Source: VAZQ01 sp963841105 (GTDB lineage Bacteria; Pseudomonadota; Alphaproteobacteria; Rhizobiales; Xanthobacteraceae). Taken from it: a DNA stretch of 64,000 bases. Every line of letters begins with the position of its first letter. The stretch's first letter is position 1. The position numbers were made by a program, and so were the translations under genes. The stretch covers positions 558,001-622,000 of the forward strand of contig CAWJCB010000001.1 in the NCBI GenBank assembly GCA_963841105.1, written 5' to 3'. The notes beneath the pieces are model-generated. The model had not been told where the DNA came from and ran no database searches. It worked only from the letters and a program-made list of their open reading frames with translations. Positions 43,159 through 51,112 of this stretch are shown in pieces.

Positions 43159-44139
43159 CTATTCGACCTTTATCCCGGCGCGCTTGACCACCGCGGCCCA
43201 TTTGGCGATCTCGGCCTTTACGAATGGCTCGATGTCCTTGGGCGCCACGTGGGACGGCTCGCCCGCGGTGGCGGCGATGCGCTGCTGGACTGCGGGATCG
43301 GCGAGTGCCTTCTGCACCTCGGCGTACAGCTTTTCGACGATCGGCGGCGGGGTGCCATTCGGCGCCCAGAGCCCAAACCAAGTTTGGTACTCGTAACCGG
43401 GCACGCCGGCTTCGTCGAGCGTCGGCAATTCGGGCATCAACGCCGATCGCTTCCTGGAGGTGATGGCAAGCGCGCGCACCTTGCCGGCTTTCGCAAGGCT
43501 CATCGCCGTCGACATGTTGTCGAAGAACACCGGTACCCGTCCGGAGATCACGTCCTGATAGGCCGGTTGCGCACCGCGGTAGGGAACGTGCCCCATCTCG
43601 GTGCCGGTCATCATCTTGAACAGCTCGGCGGCCAGGTGCTGTCCGGTGCCATTGCCGGCCGAGGCGTAGTCGATCTTGCCGGGCTGCGATTTCAGCAAAG
43701 CGACGAGCTCCTTGATCGACTTCGCCGCCAGGTCGTTATTCACGACGACCAGGAACGGATAGTTGGCGAGCATTGCCACCGGCGTGAAGTCCGTCAGCGG
43801 ATCGTACGGCAGCTTGGCGAACAGGCTGGGATTGACGGACATGTTACCCGTGAGCCCGACCAGCAGCGTGTAGCCGTCCGCCGCGGCCTTGGCCGCGGCC
43901 GTGGTGCCGACCAGCATGCCTCCGCCGGTACGGTTTTCGACCACGAATCCCTGGCCGAGCTGCTTTGAAAGCTGATCGCCGATCAGCCGGCCGATGGTGT
44001 CGGTCCCGCCGCCCGCAGCGGAGGGGACGATGAGCGTCACCGACCGGACCGGATAGCTTTGGGCGTGCAGCGCGTCAGGCCCGGTGAGGCACACGGTGGC
44101 GACAACCGCGACGAGCGCCGCGCCGAATGACCTGATCAT
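43159..44139 (-). CDS. Bug-family (TctC-like) binding protein
   Basis: I choose the ATG at 44139 (MIRSFGAALVAVVATV), which has GAGGA about ten bases before it, giving 326 residues; the frame stays open to 44247. Signal peptide to ALHAQ, then YPVRSVTLIVPSAAGGGTD, VENRTGGGMLVGT, AADGYTLLVGLT, HVPYRGAQPAYQDVISGRV and LPTLDEAGVPGYEYQTWFG. It is a periplasmic receptor for a small carboxylate; no permease lies beside it. It lies 82 bp upstream of mutS on the same strand. Confidence 0.92.
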   Translation of the reverse strand: MIRSFGAALVAVVATVCLTGPDALHAQSYPVRSVTLIVPSAAGGGTDTIGRLIGDQLSKQLGQGFVVENRTGGGMLVGTTAAAKAAADGYTLLVGLTGNMSVNPSLFAKLPYDPLTDFTPVAMLANYPFLVVVNNDLAAKSIKELVALLKSQPGKIDYASAGNGTGQHLAAELFKMMTGTEMGHVPYRGAQPAYQDVISGRVPVFFDNMSTAMSLAKAGKVRALAITSRKRSALMPELPTLDEAGVPGYEYQTWFGLWAPNGTPPPIVEKLYAEVQKALADPAVQQRIAATAGEPSHVAPKDIEPFVKAEIAKWAAVVKRAGIKVE

Positions 44140-44454
44140 CGCGGACGTCCTCGAAAGGCTTTTCCCTGAGGGCTCGTTCGAGAATAACTGAATGGGATCG
44201 CGGTCCGGGGTCGTGCAGTGGGATGTGTTCCCGCCGATACACAACACACACTCTCCCCGCGCTCAGAAATGAGAAATTTGGGTTCGTTCTGCCAAAAATT
44301 CAATTTGAGTTGTTGCCAGTTATCGACTCAACCTTTGATTGCAGAACTCCTCCGACTGCATCCAAGAAGCTTTTTCTCCTCCGGACTTCCGAGTTCCTGA
44401 AGACGCACGAAACGTGGGCCCTCAGGAAGAGGCTGATGGTACCGATTGATTTGG
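44140..44454. other. Intergenic stretch upstream of the Bug gene, lower GC
   Basis: It holds the leader of the Bug gene (to about 44200) and then an AT-richer section (44280-44420) unlike the surroundings. No frame resembles a known protein. The composition change hints at DNA brought in with the IS element to the right. Confidence 0.4.
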
Positions 44455-44492
44455 ACCAAGGAAACGCTGAACTAGGTCAGCGTTTCCTTGGT
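44455..44492. terminator. Perfect 16-bp hairpin beside the IS630 transposase
   Basis: ACCAAGGAAACGCTGA and TCAGCGTTTCCTTGGT pair perfectly around the loop ACTAGG. It lies 12 bases beyond the transposase stop. It could be a terminator, a sub-terminal inverted repeat of the element, or two abutting IS ends; no T-run follows. Confidence 0.45.
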
Positions 44493-44503
44493 TCGCAATT
44501 ATA

Positions 44504-45639
44504 TCACGCAGCCTCGGCGAGCTTGTATGACCATGGAGGAATGACGGGGTAGCGATTAACGTCCTCGATACCGGCGCATCGACGCGCTCCTCGAGCTCCT
44601 GCTTTGAAGCCACCCTGATGTGGCGCAGCACGGACGGGCGAACTTGGAGAAGAAGCCTTCGATGAGGTTGAGCCAGGAGCCATGCTTGGGTGTGAAGGTG
44701 AACTCGAAGCGGCCGGCTGGTCGAGTGGCGAGCCAAGTTTTGGTTTCTCTGGAGATGTGCGCAGAGTGATTGTCGAGAACCAACTTGATCGCCGTGTGGG
44801 CCGGATATGCGGCATCAAGAAGCTTGAGGAATTCGATGAACTCTCGGCTGCGGTGGCGGTCTCTGACGAGGGCATGGACTTTCCCAGTGAGCAGATCAAT
44901 CCCGGCCAACAGGCTCAGCGTACCATGCCGTTTGTACTCATGATCACGCGCGAAGGTCGCGTGGACGCGGGGCACGGGCGGCAAATCGGGCGCGGTGGTT
45001 GCAATGGCCTGGATTCCGGTTTTTCATCGTAGGAGACAATCGTCACCGGCTTGGCCAATTTCTTAGACTTGGCGGCCTTTTTCAGGAGCTGGACCTCCCG
45101 ATAAACGCACAGAACCTCCGCCATCTTCTGCTCGAACTCGGCATCGCGACATTCAAGATAGTACCGCACCTTGTGCGGCTTGACTTCCTCTTGGCCAGCA
45201 AATCTTGCACATGCACCAGGTTGGCGAGAGATCCGTGCCCCGCGGCCGGTGCGTTCTCGCGGGCATGGCGCGCCAGCAGCCGCGTCGTCCACAACTCGTG
45301 TGGATAGCCGTGTTCCTTGGCCTTCTCGCACGCAAGAGACACCAACCAAGCCTTGGCGTCTGGCGTAATCGTCGGCTCCTTGCCCGGTCGGGGTCGGTCA
45401 TCGAGTGCTGCCAGCGGACCATAGGCCATCGCCCGCTCAACGCAGCGTTGGACCGTCTGATGATGGATGCCAAGTCTTTGCCCCACTGCAAAGAACGAGG
45501 GTTTCTCGTGGTAATTGAGCAGTATTTGCGCTCGCTGCACCCAACGCGCAGCCTCACTTCGCGAGCGTGCAATGGCGGCCAACCTTCCAATCTCTTCGTC
45601 GGTCATCGCCAACTCGACCGCATACCGCCATCTTGCCAT
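44504..45639 (-). mobile_element. IS630-family transposase, broken by four frameshifts
   Basis: The start MARWRYAVELAMTDEEIGR (ATG 45639) opens an N-terminal helix-turn-helix part (ALDDRPRPGKEPTITP), then the DDE domain spreads over other frames: VKPHKVRYYLECRDAEFEQ and TIVSYDEKP (first Asp), HAIKLVLDNHSAHIS-like VLDNHSAH (second Asp), FTFTPKHGSWLNLIEGFFSK (Glu), HIRVASKQELEERV, and the end NRYPVIPPWSYKLAEAA. At four joints one base seems to be missing (for example CCGGAATC where CCGGGAATC is expected near 45017). The transposase cannot be made, and terminal inverted repeats are not obvious. Confidence 0.8.
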
Positions 45640-45734
45640 GATGCCACTCCTCGCTGAATCAAACACAAACGAGGAATCCACGAACAAGTCACCGGTTCCA
45701 CGACTGCGACTGCCCGTTGCATGGAATCGGTCGT

Positions 45735-46022
45735 CTAGTCGCACACTTGAATTCGAGGACGAACCCATACGCCCCGGTACTCATCCCACATCGGCCGCCC
45801 GCGAGTCCAATAGCAACTCGGAGGCGGGGCGACGTAAACAGGTGCGGGAGCATAATAGGCGGGCGGTTGCGCAACAGCCGCGCCAAGCAAAGTTCCCACC
45901 GCAAGACCTCCGATAATACCCGCCGCAACTTGCCCGTTGTCCGCTCGGGATGCGTCAGGCGATGCGACCAGTGCAATTGCTGCGATGCTCCCCGCCAGGA
46001 GCAGCTTCGGAACTCTTCGCAT
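45735..46022 (-). CDS. Small exported glycine-zipper-like protein
   Basis: 95 residues. Signal peptide MRRVPKLLLAGSIAAIALVA to ASRADNG, then a Gly/Ala segment (VAAGIIGGLAVGTLLGAAVA) like a glycine zipper, then PPAYYAPAPVYVAPPPSCYW and an end WVRPRIQVCD with two cysteines. A strong AGGGGG precedes the ATG. Proteins of this kind are abundant in Bradyrhizobium-type genomes, with envelope location and unknown role. The IS630 remnant starts less than 100 bases beyond its stop. Confidence 0.8.
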   Translation of the reverse strand: MRRVPKLLLAGSIAAIALVASPDASRADNGQVAAGIIGGLAVGTLLGAAVAQPPAYYAPAPVYVAPPPSCYWTRGRPMWDEYRGVWVRPRIQVCD

Positions 46023-46208
46023 GGATTTCCCCCTCAGCCTTCCTGTTTGGAGGCGTATAAGGCATTGAAAGCTACGCCATCAAAGGTAAACGTTTCCTCA
46101 ACTTGGCCGTGCTGGCGACTCACAAACGCAGCAGCAGCGGATACCAGACGAGGTTATCCTCCGCGGTCACGTGCAGCCTTGGCGAGGAGCTCAAGCGGCT
46201 GTTGGCTC

Positions 46209-47291
46209 TCAAATAAGCTTGCAGGCGCGCATCACTTTCAGCAAGCGCGGAAAGCTCGGATGCCGGTTGAAGGCATAATAGTTCTGCCGCTGCACGCCCC
46301 GGAACACCCGCCGATGCGCTTCAATTCCTTGAATGGGATACATGTACCGATTGAAGAACCAGCACGTGTGGGTGTGGTCGAAGTAACGCGCTGTCATCCA
46401 GCTCCGGCTTGATTTGAACTCCTCATCCTTGAGGACGTCCGCGAACGGAGCAAGGCCGAGGTGCAGCACTTTGAGACCTTCTTTCTGGAATGTCTCGATG
46501 GCGACGCGCTTGATGGCAAAATGAACCATGCAATCGGCCTCCGGCAGATGGCGGTTATGCTGGCTCGTGTAGCCAATCAATTTGCCGCCCTCGTAGACCG
46601 GATCGAAGAAGCCGAACGCCACCAGCTTCCCGTTGCAGTCGAAGGTGAAGAACCTGCGCACGTCCGGCTCCTCTGCGAGCACCAGCGGCCGGTTTAAGAA
46701 CGACACTTCGTGGTTGCGAAGAGTTCGTGTTTGGCGCCATGCGTCCGAGACTGCCTTGACGTTGTCGGCGCCGACTTGCGCCAGCGTGCACTCGCGCGTG
46801 ACGAATCCGCGCTTTACCATTCGGTTGACGCCCTCGCGCAGCGGCTTCTTGTCCCGGCCGGAGAAACTGTAGGTGGGAAGGTCGATCCACGAGTTGTGAC
46901 CCATCGCGTTCACGTAGAAGCCGCGCTCCGCCAGAATTTTCGCCACGGGCGGGGAGAGATACCAGAACGCAGCGTCGGGATGCGCCTTCAGGAAACGAGA
47001 GATCAGATCGGGGATGTGCTCCAGTGGCGCCATCGGATCGGAGAGGACAAGGGCGGTTCCCCACACCTTCTTGTAGGCGAGGAAGCCGCGTTCATCGCCG
47101 AAATGCTCCAGCTCGGGCTGGAATGTCGCCGAAAATGCTTGCGAAGCGCTTCCGTGCTGCCGGAGCAAAGCCATCCGGACGTGCAGGGGGACGCCTGTCG
47201 CAGCCCTCGATTTCGTCGCGGCGCGCACTCCCGCGGGCATTCCCGGGAGATTGATCCGCCCAATTGTTCCGGCGAGAGCGCTGATCGGCAT
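46209..47291 (-). CDS. DUF2156 (phosphatidylglycerol lysyltransferase-domain-like) protein, divergent from the isonitrile genes
   Basis: 360 residues, soluble. The sequence FLAYKKVWGTALVLSDPMAP, LSPPVAKILAERGFYVNAMG, and GYTSQHNRHLPEADCMVHF then GLKVLHLGLAPFADV is typical of DUF2156, the double-GNAT fold found at the C-terminus of MprF aminoacyl-phosphatidylglycerol synthases. Here no membrane flippase domain is present. Such proteins may transfer an aminoacyl group from tRNA or another acyl donor. It is divergent from the ScoE-like gene, with 219 bp between the starts. If linked, it could attach an amino acid in place of an NRPS, which is speculation. Confidence 0.8.
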   Translation of the reverse strand: MPISALAGTIGRINLPGMPAGVRAATKSRAATGVPLHVRMALLRQHGSASQAFSATFQPELEHFGDERGFLAYKKVWGTALVLSDPMAPLEHIPDLISRFLKAHPDAAFWYLSPPVAKILAERGFYVNAMGHNSWIDLPTYSFSGRDKKPLREGVNRMVKRGFVTRECTLAQVGADNVKAVSDAWRQTRTLRNHEVSFLNRPLVLAEEPDVRRFFTFDCNGKLVAFGFFDPVYEGGKLIGYTSQHNRHLPEADCMVHFAIKRVAIETFQKEGLKVLHLGLAPFADVLKDEEFKSSRSWMTARYFDHTHTCWFFNRYMYPIQGIEAHRRVFRGVQRQNYYAFNRHPSFPRLLKVMRACKLI

Positions 47292-47429
47292 TTCGGGCCT
47301 CTATCCTTGAGACAATCGGTTGCTTGCTGTCGCATGGATCGCACGAACGAGCGCACTCCTGCTGTGACCCCCATCACCGTTTTCCGTTTTCGCAGCGGTG
47401 CGAAATCCTTGCAGCAACCGAGCAATTTG

Positions 47430-47441
47430 TGATGCGCATCA
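47430..47441. promoter_or_regulatory. TGATGCGCATCA palindrome in the divergent promoter
   Basis: A perfect 12-bp palindrome lies between the DUF2156 gene and the ScoE-like gene, 69 bases before the latter's ATG. It is a possible operator; no regulator gene is next to it. Confidence 0.3.
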
Positions 47442-47510
47442 TCTCTTGCGCGCGCTGATGCCGCTACAGCGGTTGTCGTCAAACCACCCCGACACAGAGG
47501 AGAAGCAATT

Positions 47511-48422
47511 ATGAGGACGGAAAAGAATGGCTTCGGCTGCAGCATCTATTCTGTCGATGCCAACAACGCGACACCGGCTGCAATTGAGGAGCTTAAGGAC
47601 CTGCTCTACAAAAATCGACTGATAGTGCTTAAGGAGCAAGCTCTGAGCGATCAAGAATACTGCGATTTTGCAAATCGCTTTGGGTCTCCCGTGCCCTATC
47701 TACAGCAGAACTATCATCATCCGAAGTTCCCCCTGATTTTTGTGTCATCCAACGTCAAGAAGGACGGCGACCAGATCGGAGTGGCGCGAACCGGCGGCTA
47801 CTGGCACTCCGACACCTCCTTTGAGCGGGACCCGAAAGTCATAACCATGCTTATGCCCAAGGTTCTGCCCCGCAATCATCCCCGCAGCACCAAATTCATC
47901 GACATGGCGGAGGTGTATGCTTCCCTGCCGCAGGACATCAAGGACAAGCTCGTAAATGCCGAGCTGCTGCACAGCGGCCGCTATCGCTACAAGATCCGCC
48001 CGGAAAACGCCGGCTATGACATATTCGAGATTCTCCAGGCGATAGATGCCGCAGCGCCACCGGTCCGCCACCCGGCAGTCATCGAGCATCCCTATACCGG
48101 GGAGAAGGTGCTGTATGCGAACCGCGGCTTCACGATCGGCATCGCCGATCGCTCCTTGGACGAGTCCGCCAATCTGCTCAAGACCGTATTTGACCTCGCC
48201 GAGAGTGATCGGTTCGTGCACGAAGTGCGCTGGTCGATGGGCGACGTCATCATCTGGGATAATCGCTTCCTGTCCCACACCTCCGGGCGCAACAGCGGGC
48301 CCGAGGAGGAGACGATGATGTACCGCATCACCTTGCGTGATGATTTCCCCCTGTGCGCAGGTCAAATGGTCGAGACTGTGTCGCCAAATCCTGCATACGC
48401 GGCCGAGAGGGCTTCACCATGA
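47511..48422 (+). CDS. ScoE/Rv0097-like Fe(II)/2-oxoglutarate oxygenase (predicted isonitrile-forming)
   Basis: 303 residues of the TauD/TfdA fold. Iron ligands are His99 and Asp101 (GGYWHSDTSF) and probably His256 (WDNRFLSHTSG), with Arg272 (YRITL) for 2-oxoglutarate. Beyond general TauD features it shares with mycobacterial Rv0097 and Streptomyces ScoE the segments VPYLQQNYHH (YHH), FVSS, TKFIDMAEVYASLP and YKIRPENAGYDIFEI with the KIRP motif, and PAVIEHPYTGEKVLYA. ScoE oxidises an N-(carboxymethyl)amino acid to an isonitrile with loss of CO2. An AGGAGAAG precedes the ATG. Its stop overlaps the ATG of the FcoT/ScoD-like gene by 4 nt, the same order as in the known pathways. Family placement is from memory of sequences, not a search. 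Confidence 0.82.
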   Translation: MRTEKNGFGCSIYSVDANNATPAAIEELKDLLYKNRLIVLKEQALSDQEYCDFANRFGSPVPYLQQNYHHPKFPLIFVSSNVKKDGDQIGVARTGGYWHSDTSFERDPKVITMLMPKVLPRNHPRSTKFIDMAEVYASLPQDIKDKLVNAELLHSGRYRYKIRPENAGYDIFEILQAIDAAAPPVRHPAVIEHPYTGEKVLYANRGFTIGIADRSLDESANLLKTVFDLAESDRFVHEVRWSMGDVIIWDNRFLSHTSGRNSGPEEETMMYRITLRDDFPLCAGQMVETVSPNPAYAAERASP

Positions 48423-49096
48423 TCACGACAGCTATCGAAGCCCCGACAACTTGCAAAACTGGCGGGATCGTCGGCGCCGCGCGCGTGCCTTGCGCAACCG
48501 ATTGCAACGACGGCGTGGAGATGCATCGAAAGGCAGGCAACCAGGCGGATATGTCCCAACAATTGCCGATTGCGATCTCCGACACCTTCATCGCCGATAT
48601 CCTTAAGCCCTACCGTACACACGCGAAATACCTCAAATCCGCCTCGATCACGCAGTTCTGCGCCGAGGGAGGGCTGCAAAGTTCGGATGCCAGCGTCGTT
48701 ACAGGGACCGGCAGGTTCTCGATTCCGCAAAGCTGCTACATCGATGACACCGGGCATTTCAATGCGGTGGAGTTCAACATCTGCTTCAACCAGCTCGCCT
48801 ATGTGGTGTTTGGGAAATGCCTCGAGGCTGGTCTGCTGCATCAGCTCTGGAGCGAGCGAACAAACGTCTCGGTCGATGAATACAAGGAGGATCAGCTCCC
48901 ACGCATGCTGATTGTGCGCATAGACAGAATGCGTTTCTTGAAACAAATGAAGAGTGAAGACTTTGCCGCTGAGCTGAAGCTCAAGAAGATGTCTCAGATC
49001 GGGTTGACGTGGTTCTTGTTCACGTCGATCACCTTCTCCGACAGCCAGGGTGTCAAGGCGCAAGGCTCCGTCGTGCTGGCTTACAGCCAAGGCTGA
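48419..49096 (+). CDS. FcoT/ScoD-like (Rv0098-like) acyl thioesterase-fold protein
   Basis: 225 residues from the ATG coupled to the previous stop. After about 45 variable residues it matches Rv0098: LPIAISDTFIADILKPYRTH, the motif TGHFNAVE followed by CFNQLAYVVF, SVDEYKEDQLPRMLI, and RFLKQMKSEDFAAEL. FcoT was described as a long-chain acyl-CoA thioesterase. Its relative ScoD acts in isonitrile lipopeptide synthesis, where glycine is added to an enoyl thioester and the product released for ScoE. The N-terminal extension with four cysteines (CKTGG, PCATDC) is unusual; an inner start at 48551 (MSQQLPIAIS) is possible. The pairing with the ScoE-like oxygenase is the main reason for the functional prediction. 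Confidence 0.82.
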   Translation: MITTAIEAPTTCKTGGIVGAARVPCATDCNDGVEMHRKAGNQADMSQQLPIAISDTFIADILKPYRTHAKYLKSASITQFCAEGGLQSSDASVVTGTGRFSIPQSCYIDDTGHFNAVEFNICFNQLAYVVFGKCLEAGLLHQLWSERTNVSVDEYKEDQLPRMLIVRIDRMRFLKQMKSEDFAAELKLKKMSQIGLTWFLFTSITFSDSQGVKAQGSVVLAYSQG

Positions 49097-49103
49097 TGCG
49101 ATC

Positions 49104-49979
49104 ATGGCGCGAGCAATTCAATCGGCCGAGACCATGGCCTTCCTGCGGGCGGTCGTTGCCGGCGAGAAGAACCTCGCTGTGAGCTGCGAGGACGACTTCG
49201 CCGAGCTCTTCCTTGGGCGCAAATATCGGCTGCTCACCGCGATCGGCTCGCACCGGGTGATCAAACGTTTCATGGATGTTGCCGCGCCGGGCAGCTACGG
49301 CTTTACGATCGCGCGTACAAGGTACTTCGACGAAGCCTTATTGCAGGAAAGCCGGGCCGGCATCGAGCAGCTGGTGGTGCTTGGAGCGGGGTACGATTCG
49401 CGGCCGTTGCGCTTCCGCGACTTGCTTCGCGGCATCTCGATATTCGAGATCGATCACCCGGCCACCCAGGCACGCAAGCAGCAAATGCTGAAGCGGGCAG
49501 GCAAGGCAGGCCCGCCGAACCTGTGCTACCTTCCGGTCGATTTCAATAAGAAGCCGCTGCGGCAAGCCTTGGCGGACCACGGATTTGCAATGCAGAAGCG
49601 AACGTTGTTTCTATGGGAAGGCGTCTCCTATTATCTCTCGCAGCAGGTTGTGGAAGATGTGCTTGATTTCGTCGGCGACTGTGCTCCCGGCAGCTCAGTA
49701 GTTTTCGATTATGCCACGAAGCGGTTCGTCAACGGCGATGCTTCGACGTATGGCAGCAAACAGGTCGCGCGCTGGCTCAAGAGGATCCGTGAGCAATTCC
49801 TGTTCGGTCTCGACGCCGCGGAGATCGAAGGATTTCTTCGGCACCGCGGTCTCCGGCTGATTTCCGATCTGGGGCCTGAGGAGCTCGAAAGATCATATCT
49901 GAAAACGAAGGACGGCGGCTGCCTGGGTAAAGCGCTTGGCCACGTTCGCATGGCGCATGCAAGAACCATGGCCCAATAA
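49104..49979 (+). CDS. SAM-dependent methyltransferase, leucine-carboxyl-methyltransferase (TIGR00027/TcmP-like) type
   Basis: 291 residues from the ATG 7 bp after the FcoT-like stop. Landmarks: YGFTIARTRYFDEALLQE, the SAM motif VVLGAGYDSRPLRF, FEIDHPATQARKQQML, LWEGVSYYLSQQVVEDV and VVFDYATKRF. The family methylates carboxyl or hydroxyl groups of polyketides and related metabolites (and PP2A in eukaryotes). In this operon it could esterify the acid end of an isonitrile fatty acid, which is an inference from position only. Confidence 0.85.
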   Translation: MARAIQSAETMAFLRAVVAGEKNLAVSCEDDFAELFLGRKYRLLTAIGSHRVIKRFMDVAAPGSYGFTIARTRYFDEALLQESRAGIEQLVVLGAGYDSRPLRFRDLLRGISIFEIDHPATQARKQQMLKRAGKAGPPNLCYLPVDFNKKPLRQALADHGFAMQKRTLFLWEGVSYYLSQQVVEDVLDFVGDCAPGSSVVFDYATKRFVNGDASTYGSKQVARWLKRIREQFLFGLDAAEIEGFLRHRGLRLISDLGPEELERSYLKTKDGGCLGKALGHVRMAHARTMAQ

Positions 49980-50022
49980 GCTTGGGCCGGCACGCCTGGA
50001 AACAGGATCGACAGGGAGGCTC

Positions 50023-50991
50023 ATGATGATAGCCGCAGGCGCCGCACACAAGAAGCCGGCAGCGGACAATGCTCCATCCGATGCTCGTGCTGCCCACGCG
50101 GAATCAATGCCGATTGCGGCAACTGATTGCTCGGCTATGCGAGATGGGGTCTCTGCCTTCGGGCGTCGGCCTGTGGCGCTTATAACCGGCGCATCGCGCG
50201 GCATCGGCACCGCAACTGCGAGGGAGCTTGCCCGGCGCGGCTACGCGCTCGTGCTGGCTGCACGGTCCGAACCGGAATTACGGAGAATAGCGCGCGAGCT
50301 CGAGGCGATGGGGAATTGCTGTCACGTCGTGCCGACCGACTTGCGCTGCAAGGAGCAAGTCGAGGAGCTCGCGCAGGCTGCGCTGGATAGGTTCGAATCT
50401 GTCGATGTGCTCATCCATAACGCCGGAGTGGCCTTTGCCGGGCATTGGTTGCTGGACCTTACGGACGATAATGTTGCCGAGCTGATCGAGACCAATCTCA
50501 TGGCGCCTATCCACCTGACGCGGCGGTTGTTGCCTTCCATGATCGAACGGCGAAGCGGCTTCATCGGGTTCATCGGCTCGGTGGGCGGTCACGTCGCATT
50601 GCCGGCCGGCTCGGTCTACAGCGCCACAAAATTCGGCTTGCGTGGGTTTGCCGGCTCGCTGCGCCGTGAGGTGAAGGAGCACGGGATCAAGGTATCCATC
50701 ATCTCGCCCGGCTTCGTCTCGACTCAGCTGACAGACGATGTCCGCAACGTCACCGCAAACCTGCGCCTGCGGATGGTCTCGGCCGATCGCGTCGCAAGGG
50801 TTATAGCTGACGCAATAGATCGGCCTCGTCGAGAGATCATCGTGCCAGGCTATTATCGCGTATTCGCGTGGCTCGAGCGCAACTTCCCATTCGTCATAGA
50901 TCGCATTTCGGATTGGAGTTTTTCAGGAGCGAAGGGCAATACCGGGTTACGCACGACACACGCGCACGGCGCGTCGGCGCAGAGTGGATGA
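50023..50991 (+). CDS. Short-chain dehydrogenase/reductase in the isonitrile operon
   Basis: 322 residues from the ATG at 50023 (AGGGAGG just before; ATG 50026 is equally possible). An N-tail of about 50 residues precedes the NADP-type motif LITGASRGIGTATARELARR. Then comes LIHNAGVAFAGHWL, catalytic Ser in GFIGSVGGHVAL, Tyr-x3-Lys in SVYSATKFGLRGFAGSL, and an amphipathic C-terminus (YRVFAWLERNFPFVIDRI) as in the membrane-associated DltE/SadH group that acts on lipids. It follows the methyltransferase by 43 bp. A reductase for an acyl or keto intermediate is plausible. Confidence 0.88.
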   Translation: MMIAAGAAHKKPAADNAPSDARAAHAESMPIAATDCSAMRDGVSAFGRRPVALITGASRGIGTATARELARRGYALVLAARSEPELRRIARELEAMGNCCHVVPTDLRCKEQVEELAQAALDRFESVDVLIHNAGVAFAGHWLLDLTDDNVAELIETNLMAPIHLTRRLLPSMIERRSGFIGFIGSVGGHVALPAGSVYSATKFGLRGFAGSLRREVKEHGIKVSIISPGFVSTQLTDDVRNVTANLRLRMVSADRVARVIADAIDRPRREIIVPGYYRVFAWLERNFPFVIDRISDWSFSGAKGNTGLRTTHAHGASAQSG

Positions 50992-51057
50992 CGTTCACCG
51001 GGGTTCTAAGGTCCCAGCGGAAATTCCCTTTCGCAAACTCTGCCAGATGGCCGGCCG

Positions 51058-51081
51058 GTACCCGTATGGGGTATCGGGTAC
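51058..51081. promoter_or_regulatory. CsoR-like copper operator upstream of the P1B ATPase
   Basis: A dyad with arms GTACCCG and CGGGTAC surrounds TATGGGGTAT. The left part reads TACCC-GTAT-GGGGTA, the G/C-rich pattern bound by CsoR/RcnR-family metal sensors. It lies 32 bases before the chosen ATPase start. No csoR gene is in the window. Confidence 0.5.
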
Positions 51082-51112
51082 AACACCTTTCTCCTCCTCC
51101 GGGACTTCTTCA

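Noticed and set aside
44455..44492. Terminal inverted repeat of the IS630 element
   Set aside because: The hairpin is perfect but I could not find a matching copy at the other end (45640-45735), so it is listed only as a hairpin.
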